NCBI RefSeq assembly: GCF_040802235.1
Contig: NC_133156.1
Location: 27,733,343 to 27,797,342 of the forward strand
Reading direction: 5' to 3'
Source of the DNA: Manis javanica
Taxonomy: Eukaryota > Chordata > Mammalia > Pholidota > Manidae
DNA length: 64,000 nucleotides
In this document: positions 37,501 to 49,500 of the stretch, piece by piece
Position numbering within the stretch: position 1 is the stretch's first letter
Layout: every line of letters begins with the position of its first letter
The notes under the pieces: generated by a model
What the model saw: the letters and a program-made list of their open reading frames with translations, nothing else
Told to the model about the DNA's origin: nothing
The model's database searches: none
Program-made: the position numbers and the translations under genes

Positions 37501-40500
37501 GCATTTTCATTGAGGGCTTCATGGCCTAGGACGAGGAGAGGGAGTTACAGAGGAGAGGAAGCGAGGGGCAGGAGCGGCCAGCCGTAAGCCAGACGGTGGC
37601 GTTTGGAGTCTGGCTCCTGCCCATATTAGCTGTGTGAAGCTGTGCAGATCATGACCTCATTGTGCCTGTTTCTATTCTGTAAAACGGGATAATAAGGACC
37701 ACCCACATGGTTACTGTGAGGATTAAGTGGGCGATTCAGTGCCTGGCATGTAATAAGCACTCAGACTTGTATTGTGTGTACTTTCCTTATTGTTAGCTAC
37801 GCATGAGACTACCCAGACAGAACAAGTGTTTTCCAGGCTCCCTTTCAGCTGGGTGGTTGGGTGATTAGCTTCTGGCTAATACAGTGCCAGTCAAGTATAC
37901 ATTTGCCTTTCTCACACATGTAGGAAACATGTGTCTTCTTACTCCCTGCTGGCTGGAATGCTGAGATAATAGCTGGAGCGCAAGTAGCCGTCTTAACCTA
38001 TGAAGTGGGAGCCAGTTACGCAGAAAGGTAGAACAAGATAGAAAAACCACTGTTGTTTTAGGTTTCCTTCAGCTTAACCTAATCTGAACTGATATCTAAG
38101 TAATCTACTAAAAGTTAGGGTCTCCAGTAAATAAAATGCAGAGACATGAGAACCAGAAAAAGCAAAATCCTTGCCAATGAGACCCTTGACAGGAGTGTGA
38201 AAGCAAGCACTGCTGATGTGAAATAGAATGAGGAATCTGCCAGCATCTCAAGGTTCCTCCCTCATTCAGAGATGTCGTCTGGTCAGTGACATCCTCCACC
38301 CCACAGCTTCCCTTATCCATGTGAGAACAAATGAAATTAAGAGTCAGGACTTCAAGAAAGAATATCCTCTAAAGCACAGATTGTGTATGACTAAGACCAA
38401 GATGCTCACTGGCACGGAACACAGGTCATCCAGAAGGGAGGACAACTGTCTTCTACATACACTCAAGAGAACAAAACAAGACACAAAGACTAAGTTGACC
38501 TAACAAGTCTCAATAAATTAAAAGGACTGAAATAATACAATGGATGTTCTCCATCCACAGGAAGGTTAAATTAGAAATCAACAAAAAGAAACCTCCATAG
38601 TCCCAGGTATTTGGAAATTGGTTCAAAGAATAAAAAATACAACATTTCAAAACTTATGGGACAAAGCTGATGCAGTCCTTAAGAGGAAATTTATAGACTT
38701 AAGTACTTATATTAGGAAGAAAGTTAAGATAAAAATTTAAAAGCCGGGGGGCGGAGCCAGGATGGCGGAGTGAGTAGAGCAGTGGAAATCTCCTCCCCAA
38801 AACACATAGATCTATGAAAATATAACAAAGAAAACTCTTCCTAAAATAGAGACCAGAGGACACAGGACAACATCCAGACCACATCCACACCTGCAAGAAC
38901 CCAGCGCCTTGCGAAGAGGGGCTCCACCATTTTGGAGGAGTAGCCCCAGCCAGGCCACGCCCACAGCAACAGCAGAGATAAACTCCATAGCAAACGGGCA
39001 GGTAGCAGAAGCCCTGTCTGCGCACAGCTGCCCAGCACAAGCCACTAGAGGTCGCTATTCTCCCAGGAGAGGAAGGCCACAAACCAACAAGAAGGGAAGC
39101 TCTTCCAGCGGTCACTTGTACCAGCTCTGCAAACTATCTCTGTCACCATGAAAAGGCAAAACTCCAGGCAGACAAAGATCACAGAGACAACACCTGAGAA
39201 GGAGACAGACCTAACCAGTCCTCCTGAAAAAGAATTTAAAATAAAAATCATGAACATGCTGACAGAGATGCAGAGAAAAATGCAAGAGGAATGGGATGAG
39301 TCTGGAGGGAGATCACAGATGTCAGGAAGGAGATCACAGAAGTGAAACAATCCCTGGAAGGATTTATAAGCAGAATGGATAAGATGCAAGAGGCCATTGA
39401 AGGAATAGAAACCAGAGAAAAGGAACGTATAGAAGCTGACATAGAGAGAGATAAAAGGATCTCCAGGAATGAAACAACACTAAGAGAACTATGTGACCAA
39501 TCCAAAAGGAATAATATTTGTATTATAGGGGTACCAGAAGAAAGAGGAAAAGGGATAGAAAGTCTCTTTGAAGAAATAATTGCTGAAAACTTCCCCAAAC
39601 TGGGGGAGGAAATAATCGAACAGACCACGGAATTACACAGAACCCCCAACAGAAAGGATCCAAGGAGGACAACACCAAGACACATAATAATTAAAATGGC
39701 AAGGATCAAGGACAGGAAAGAGTTTTAAAGGCAGCTAGAGAGAAAAAGGTCACCAATAAAGGAAAACCCATCAGGCTAACATCAGACTTCTCAACAGAAA
39801 CCCTACAGGCCAGAAGAGAATGGCATGATATATTTAATGCAATGAAACAGAAGGGCCTTGAACCAAGGATACTGTATCCAGCACGACTATCATTTAAATA
39901 TGATGGCGGGATTAAACAATTCCCAGGCAAGCAAAAACTGAGAGAATTTGCTTCCCACAAACCACCTCTACAGGGCATCCTACAGGGACTGCTCTAGATG
40001 GGAGCACTCCTAAAAAGAGCACAGAACAAAACACACAACATATGAAGAATGGAGGAGGAGGAATAAGAAGGGAGAGAAGAAAAGAATCTCCAGACAGTGT
40101 ATATAACAGCTCAATAAGCAAGCTAAGTTAGGCAGTAAGATACTAAAGAAGCTAACCTTGAACCTTTGGTAACCAAGAATCTAAAGCCTGCAATGGCAAT
40201 AAGTACATATCTCTCAATAGTCACCCTAAATGTAAATGGACTTAATGCACCAGTCAAACGACACAGAGTAATAGAATGGATAAAAAAGCAAGACCCATCT
40301 ATATGCTGCTTACAAGAAACTCACCTTAAACCCAAAGACAAGCACAGACTAAAAGTCAAGGGATGGAAAAACATATTTCAGACAAACAACAGTGAGAAGA
40401 AAGCAGGGGTTGCAGTACTAATATCAGACAAAATAGACTTCAAAACAAAGAAAGTAACAAGAGATAAAGAAGGACACTACATAATGATAAAGGGCTCAGT

Positions 40501-43500
40501 CCACCAAGAGGATATAACCATTCTAAATATATATGCACCCAATACAGGAGGACCAGCATATGTGAAACAAATACTAACAGAACTAAAGAGGGAAATAGAC
40601 TGCAATGCATTCATTGTAGGAGACTTCAACACACCACAAACCCCAAAGGATAGATCCACTGAACAGAAAATAAGTAAGAACACACAGGCACTGAACAACA
40701 CACTAGAACAGATGGACCTAATAGACATCTATAGAACTCTACATCCAAAAGCAACAGGATATACATTCTTCTCAAGTGCACATTGAACATTCTCCAGAAT
40801 AGACCACATACTAGCTCTCAAAAAGAGCCTCAGTAAATTCCAAAATATTGAAATTCTACCAACCATTTTTTCAGACCACAAAGGTATAAAAGTAGAAATA
40901 AATTCTACAAAGAAAACAAAAAGGCTCACAAACACATGGAGGCTTAACAACATGCTACTAAATAATCAATGGATCAATGAACAAATCAAAATAGAGATCA
41001 AGGAATATATAGAAACAAATGACAACAACAACACAAAGCCCCAACTTCTGTGGGACGCAGCGAAAGCAGTCTTAGGAGGAAAGTATATAGCAATCCAGGC
41101 ACACTTGAAGAAGGAATAACTATCCCAAATGAATAGTCTAACATCACAATTATCAAAACTGGAAAAAGAAGAACAAATGAGGCCTAAAGTCAGCAGAAGG
41201 AGGGACATAATAAAGATTAGAGAAGAAATAAACAAAATTGAGAAGAATACAACAATAGAAAAAATCAATGAAACCAAGAGCTGATTCTTTGAGAAAATAA
41301 ACAAAATAGATAAGCCTCTAGCCAGATTTATTAAGAGAAAAAGAGAATCAACACAAATCAACATAATCAGAAATGAGAATGGAAAAATCACGACAGACTC
41401 CACAGAAATATAAAGAATTATTAAAGACTACTATGAAAACCTATATGCCAACAAGCTGGAAAACCTAGAAGAAATGGACAACTTCCTAGAAAAATACAAC
41501 CTCCCAAGACTGACCAAGGAAGAAACACAAAAGTTAAACAAACCAATTACGAGCAAAGAAATTGAAACGGTAATCAAAAAACTACCCAAGAACAAAACCC
41601 CTGGGCCAGATGGATTTATCTCAGAATTTTATCAACCACACAGAGAAGACATAATACCCATTCTCCTTAAAGTGTTCCAAAAAATAGAAGAGGGAATACT
41701 CCCAAACTCATTCTATGAAGCCAACATCACCCTAATACCAAAACCAGGCAAAGACCCCACCAAAAAAGAAAATTACAGACCAATATCCCTGATGAATGTA
41801 GATGCAAAAATACTCAATAAAATATTAGCAAACAGAATTCAACAGTACATCAAAAGGATCATACACCATGACCAAGTGGGATTCATCCCAGGGATGCAAG
41901 GATGGTACAACATTAGAAAATCCATCAACATCATCCACCACATCAACAAAAAGAAAGACAAAAACCACATGATCATCTCCATAGATGCTGAAAAAGCATT
42001 TGACAAAATTCAACATCCATTCATGATAAAAACTCTCAGCAAAATGGGAATAGAGGGCAAGTACCTCAACATAATAAAGGCCATATATGATAAACCCACA
42101 GCCCACATTATACTAAACAGCGAGAAGCTGAAAGCATTTCCTCTGAGATCGGGAACAAGACAGGGATGCCCACTCTCCTCACTGTTATTTAACATAGTAC
42201 TGGAGGTCCTAGTCACGGCAATCAGACAAAACAAAGAAATACAAGGAATCCAGATTGGTAAAGAAGAAGTTAAACTGTCACTATCTGCAGATGATATGAT
42301 ACTGTACATAAAAAACCCTAAAGACTCCACTGCAAAACTACTAGAACTGCTATCGGAATACAGCAAAGTTGCAGGATACAAAATTAACACACAGAAATCT
42401 GTAGCTTTCCTATACACTAACAATGAACCAATAGAAAGAGAAATTAGGAAAACAATTCCATTCACCATTGCATCAAAAAGAATAAAATACCTAGGAATAA
42501 ACCTAACCAAAGAAGTGAAAGACTTATACTCTGAAAACTACAAGTCACTCTAAAAAGAAATTAAAAGGAACATTAATAAATGGAAACTCATCCCATGCTC
42601 TTCGCTAGGAAGAATTAATATCGTCAAAATGGCCATCCTGCCCAAAGCAATATACAGATTTGATGCAATCCCTATCAAATTACCAGCAACATTCTTCAAT
42701 GAATTGGAACAAATAATTCAAAAACTCATATGGAAACACCAAAGACCCCGAATAGCCAGAGCAATCCTGAAAAAGAAGAATAAAGTAGGGGGGATCTCAC
42801 TCCCCAACTTCAAGCTCTACTACAAAGCCATAGTAATCAAGACAATTTGGTACTGGCACAAGAACAGAGCCACAGACCAGTGGAACAGATTAGAGACTCC
42901 AGACATTAACCCAAACATATATGGTCAATTAATATTTGATAAAGGAGCCATGGACATACAATGGCAAAATGACAGTCTCTTCAACAGATGATGCTGGCAA
43001 AACTGGACAGCTACATGTAGGAGAATGAAACTGGACCATTGTCTAACCCCATATACAAAGGTAAACTCAAAATGGATCAAAGACCTGAATGTAAGTCATG
43101 AAACCATTAAACTCTTGGAAAAAAACATAGGCAAAAACCTCTTAGACATAAACATGAGTGACCTCTTCTTGAACATATCTCCCCGGGCAAGGAAAACAAC
43201 AGCAAAAATGAGCAAGTGGGACTACATTAAGCTGAAAAGCTTCTGTACAGCAAAAGACACCATCAATAGAACAAAAAGGAACCCTACAGTATGGGAGAAT
43301 ATATTTGAAAATGACAGATCCGATAAAGGCTTGACGTCCAGAATATATAAAGAGCTCACACACCTCAACAAACAAAAAACAAATAACCCAATTAAAAAAT
43401 GGGCAGAGGAACTGAACAGACAGTTCTCTAAAATAGAAATACAGATGGCCAACAGACACATGAAAAGATGCTCCACATCGTTAATTATCAGAGAAATGTA

Positions 43501-46500
43501 AATTAAAACTACAATGAGGTATCACCTCACACCAGTAAGGATAGCTGCCATCCAAAAGACAAACAACAACAAATGTTGGCGAGGCTGTGGAGAAAGGGGA
43601 AGCCTCCTACACTGCTGGTGGGAATGTAAATTAGTTCAACCATCGTGGAAAGCAGTATGGAGGTTCATCAAAATGCTCAAAACAGACTACCATTTGACCC
43701 AGGTATTCCACTCCTAGGAATTTACCCTAAGAATGCAGCAATCAAGATTGAGAAAGACAGATGCACCCCTATGTTTATCGCAGCACTATTTACAATAGCC
43801 AAGAATTGGAAGCAACCTAAATGTCCATCGGTAGATGATGGATAAAGAAGATGTGGTACATATACACAATGGAATACTACCCAGCCATAAGAAGTGGAAA
43901 AATCTAACCATTTGCAGCAACATGGATGGAGCTGGAGAGTATTATGCTCAGTGAAATAAGCCAAGCGGAGAAAGAGAAATACCAAATGATTTCACTCATC
44001 TGAGGAGTATAAGAACAAAGGAAAAACTGAAGGAACAAAACAGCAGCGGAATTACAGAACCCAAAAATGGACTAACAGGTACCAAAGGGAAAGAACTGGG
44101 GAGGATGGGTGGGCAGGGAGGCATAAGGGGGGGGAAGAAGAAGGGGGTATTAAGATTAGCATGCATGGGGGGGGAGGGAGAAAGGGGAGGGTGGGCTGCA
44201 CAACACAGAGAGGACAAGTAGTGATTCTACAACATTTTGCTAAGCTGATGGACAGTAACTGTAATGTGGTTTTTAGGGGGGACCTGATATAGGGGAGAGC
44301 ATAGTAAACATAGTATTCTTCATGTAAGTGTAGATTAAAGATTAAAAAAAAAAAAAAAAAGAAAGAAAGGGGGATTACTCCTTGATAGGATAAAACTATT
44401 GGTAAATCAAACATCAACGCATGCTTTAAATATCCTTAATGTTGATCACTTAAAGGGTGTCAGATGATCAGCTATGGAGGTACTCTTTTCTGATAATATT
44501 CCTTTCTCTTAAAAAAAAAAAAAGCAGTTCCTGTGTGCTGACCTCCAATGAATTCTACACAGTGGTATAGAGGGCATGTCAAAGTGTGGGCAAAGGGTCT
44601 GTTTGTTTCTATGCAGAAGATCAAGGCCTAGCTTGGCTACCCAGAAAATGAACTAAGATACGATATGAGGAGGAGCTTCCGGCATCAGCACTCTCTGGAG
44701 GACTTGTGCCGGGGGATGATCATCAAAAAGCCTCCACAGGGATCCGGACGATGCTGCGGTTGTGGCTGCATCCACCCCACCGTTTCCTGGACTTGCCATT
44801 GGAATGAGGAGGGAGATGTCTAGGCTGGCATGTGCATACAGTGAGACAACGAATTTGACCAGATCTGTACTGTTGGAACTCAACCAGGAGTTGGGAGGGG
44901 TGCAAGTTGTAGCACTCCAAAATCTTATGACTATAGACTATCTACGGTTAAAAGAACATATGGGATGTGAACAGATCCCAGAAATGGGTTGCTTTAATTT
45001 GTCTGATTTTTCTCAGACTGTTCAAGTACAGTTGGACAATATCCATCATATCATAGACAAATTTTCACAAATGCCGAGGGTGCCTAACTGGTTTTTTTGG
45101 CTTCACTGGAGATGGATGGTAATTATAGATTTGCTTTGTTTATGTCACCGTATTCCTATTATGTTAATATGTGAGTGCAAGTTAGTTAGTAGTTTAAAAC
45201 CTATACATGCTTAAGGTACTCTACAAGAAGATATGTCAAAGAAATAATCAATCCTCCCATGTTTTCTTCCATATGCTACCTCTATAGCTTTTCTTCTTCC
45301 TTCCTAATTACAACCCTTCAATAGAATTCGTGCCTCATATCGAATTTACCGAGTATCATAATTCCTCCAGGTAGTAAAGATACCTCGAGACAAATGCTGG
45401 GCATAGAAGCCACAGGGCATAAATCTGCAAAGAAGTAAAAAGCTAACCTTTTCAAAGAATATTTCTTCTCTCTCACTTACCAACTTTACATTTCCCTGTA
45501 TGGCCCCGGAAGATGACTGGTTAGCCAGAGACGGGTAAGATTCCTCAAGGGAGGAACAACCTAAGATAGGCACAGTCGCAGGGGGGCCATCAGGTGAGAA
45601 ATTGGGGATCAACAGAGGTGAGGCTCAGAACCTCACCCCCCCTGCTTTGAGAGAAATCTTCTGCATCCGTGGATGTTTTGCTGCCCTTGTCTACTTGGAT
45701 TAAAACTTAGTCCATAGGCACACACCTGATCATCTACATTTGCCCTCTTACAGCACTAAACTATGTTTTCTGCCTTTATCTTGCATCTACCTACCACTTC
45801 AGCATTTTATTAAAAATAAAAATAATAATAATAAAGGGAGAAATGTGGTATCCACATATAAATCAAGTATAAAAATCAAACGAATATTCATATTTGACCT
45901 GATTGTTTATAGTTCATAATGCGTGATCAAAACCGAAAGTTTCTGTGATGACTGCCCTTGTACTGTTCACCATGTAAGAATTCGTTCACCATGTAAGAAC
46001 TTGTTCGTTATGCTTCAGAATATTGGAGACTGATGAGAATTAGGCTTGAGATGGATTAATGACTGTGCATTGAGCACTGACCCCCCTATACTGAATTTTA
46101 TTGTTGTTAACAACCATTTGATCAATATGAGATGCCCTCTCAAAACAAAAAACAAAAAAACCAGTAATCTTATGAAAAATATTTGTCATTAATCATCAGT
46201 AAAATACAAATTAAAATTCAGTAGGATGCTATTCTTGAAATGAAAAAAAAAAAAAAAAAAAAAAGCAGTCCCTGTGTGACCTCCAAGGAGTTCTACACAA
46301 TGGTATAAAGCGCATATCAAAATGTGAGCAAAGGGTCTGTTTGTGTTTATACAGACGATCAAAGCCTAATTTGGCTACCCAGAAAATGACCTAAGATACG
46401 ATATGAAGAAGAACTTCCAACATCAGCACTCTCTGGAAGACTCATACCAGAAGATGATCATCAAAAAACCCCAACAAAGATCCAGGTGCTGCTACAGCTG

Positions 46501-49500
46501 TAGCTGCATTCATCCCACCAGTTCCTGGACTTGCCATTGGAATGAAGAAGGAGATATCTAAGCTGGCCTGTGCATACAGTAAAACAACAAATTTGACTGG
46601 ATCTATACTGTTGGAACTCAACCAAGAATTAGGAGAAGTCCAAGTTGTAGCACTCCAAAATCTTACAACTACAGACTATCTACTGTTGAAAGAACATATG
46701 GGATGTGAACAGTTCCCAGAATGGGTTGTTTTAATTTGTCTGATTTCTCTCAGACTGTTCAAGTACAGTTGGACAATATCCATCATATCATAGATAAATT
46801 TTCACAAATGCCTAGGATGCCTAACTGGTTTTCTTGGTTTCACTGGACATGGCTGGTAATTATAGATCTGCTTTGGTTATGTAACTGTATTCCTATTATG
46901 TTAATGTGTGTGCGCAATTTAATTAGTAGTTTAAAACCTATACATGCTTAAGTTACTCTACAAGAAGATATGTCAAAGAAATAGTCAATCTTCCCATGGT
47001 TTCTTCCACCTGCTACTTCTATAGCTTTTCTTCTTCCTTCCTAATTACAATCCTTAAATAGAATTCGTGCCTCATATCAAATTTACTGAGTATCATAATT
47101 CCTCCAAGTGGTAAAGATACCTCAAGACAAATGCTGGGCATAGAAGCCACAGGGCACAAATCTGCAAAGAAGTAAAAAGCTAACCTTTTCAAAGAATATT
47201 TCTTCTCTCTCACTTACCAACTTTACATTTCCCTGTATGGCCCCGGAAGATGACTGGTTAGCCAGAGACGGGTAAGATTCCTCAAGGGAGGAACAACCTA
47301 AGACAGGCACAGTCGCAGGGGGGCCATCAGGTGAGAAATTGGGGATCAACAGAGTTGAGGCTTAGAACTTCACCCCCCCTGTTTTGAGAGAAATCTGCAT
47401 CTGTGGATGTTTTGTTGCCCTTGTCTAGCTTGGATCAATACTTAGTCTATAGGCACACACCTGATCATCTACATTTGCCCTCTTACAGCACTAAATTATG
47501 TTTTCTACCTTTATTTTGCATCTATCTACCACTTCAGCATTTTATTAAAAAAAAAATAATAATAATAATAAGGGAGAAATGTGGGATTCACATATAAATC
47601 AAGTATAAAAATCAAAAAAAAAAAAAAAGTTTAAAAGCCTACTTTAAGAAGCTAGAAAAAGGAGAGCAAACCAAACCCACAGTAGCGAAAGGAATAATAA
47701 AGATCAGAGTGGAAACTAGTGAAATAGAGAACAGGGGGTTAAAAAAAAAAAATCAATGAAACTAAAAGTTGTTTCTTTGAAAAGAAGAATAAAATCGACA
47801 TATCTTTAATTAACTAGACTGACAGAAGACACAAATTAGGGAAGAAAGCAAGGTATCACTATAAACCCTATGGAAATTAAAAGAATTATAAAGGAATCTT
47901 ATGAACAAAGTCCTGCCAACAAATTAGGCAACTGAGATGAAAATATACAAGTTTCTAGAAAGGCACAAATTATTAACTGTGCACAGAACTATTAAAAAGC
48001 ATGAAATACAAACTAACTCAAGAAAAAATCTGAACAGATCAGTATCAATTAAAGAAACTGACTTGGTAATAAGAAAATCTTACTCCACACAACAAATGTG
48101 CAGGCCTAGACAGCTTCATGGGACATTCTATTAAGAAAGAAATAGCATCCAACACAAGTGCTCTGACAACAGAGGAGAAAATCTTACCCAACTCATTTTA
48201 TGAGGCCAGTATCACCCTGATATTAAAGCCAGGCAAAGACATCACAAGAAAACTACAGGCCAATATTCTATATGAACAGAAACACAAATAATCCTTAACA
48301 AATGATTAGCAAACCAAATCTAGCAACAAATAAAAAGGAATATATACCATGACCAAGTAGAATTTATCCCAAGAATGAAAGGTTGAATTTAATACCTGAA
48401 AATCAACTAATGTGGCATAGCAACAGGACAAAGGCAAAAACATAAGATCACTTTAACAGAGAAAAAAACACCTGACAAAAATTCAACTCCAACTCATGAC
48501 AAGAACTCTCAACGAACTAGGAATAGAAAGGAACTTCTTTAACTTGAGAAAGAGCATCTATGAAAAACCTAAAGCTAACATCATACAGTGAAAGACTTGA
48601 ATGCTTTACCCTAGAGGTTTAGAAACAAGGCAAAGATCACCACCAATATTCAGCATTCAGCATTGTATTGGAGCTTCCAGCCAGGGCAATAACGCAGGAA
48701 AAAGAAATAAAAGCCATCTAGATTAGAAAGGAAAAAGTAAAATTGTCCTTATTCACAGACAATGTGAGCTACATATGCAAAATCCTATGGAGTTTACTAA
48801 AAGCAACTAGAACTGATAAGCAGATGTAACAATGTCACAGGACATAGGATTAACATCCAACACAAGGTCAGGCCCAGAAGGCATCCTAGCTAATCATCAA
48901 ACACTGACTGCCCATCCCACTGTTCTCACAGGAGGCTATCTTCCTATGGCATTTAAATTGTGAATCATCTTCCTGAGTCTCTGGCATATTTGGTTTTCAG
49001 AACCAAGCCTGTCTTTGTTATTTTTTTATTTGTTTTGAATCTCAACTCCCACATGGACGGTTTACTTTGAGCTGGCTGGGTACCTTGAAGCAGATCAGAG
49101 ACCACCTGACTCATTTCTGACTCCAGCAATGCTGAACAGTGTGGAACCCAGTTAGTGTGTTCAACATTTGAGGGCAAGGCCATACAAGCATCTCATTTAA
49201 TCCTCATAATGACCTTTTAATGGAGACATAGTTATTATCTTCACCCTTCAGATGAAGGCAAAGAAAAGGAAGTCAAGTGTCCTCCTATCAGCCACGCCTG
49301 TTTTAGCAGAGGCTCTCAGAACTCTTGAAGCTAGGCAAGGCATCATCTTCTGACAGGGCACCAGGCTACGGGGCTAGGCCCCTTGACAGAAATCAGCTCC
49401 TCTATTTTTTACCCTGAGAGAAAGTAAGGCCCACAAGCCTAACTATTTCTGTGGCTGGAAAAGTTCTGGTCAAGATGCAGCCTAAGGAAGCAGTGGCTTT

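Larger units (their letters stand above)
38746..44360 (+). mobile_element. full-length L1, inactivated
   Basis: A 5.6 kb element. It has a 5' end GGGGGCGGAGCCAGGATGGCGG type, a short 5'UTR (to 39147), ORF1, an intergenic spacer, ORF2, a 3'UTR and A17 (44344-44360). Both ORFs have frameshifts or stops. In ORF2 the RT active-site stretch reads LSADDMI, with Ser where L1 normally has Phe. It lies opposite to TCOF1 transcription. Confidence 0.96.

Noticed and set aside
38746-44360. The full-length L1 as an active element
   Set aside because: ORF1 has two frameshifts, ORF2 has several stops and an altered RT motif.
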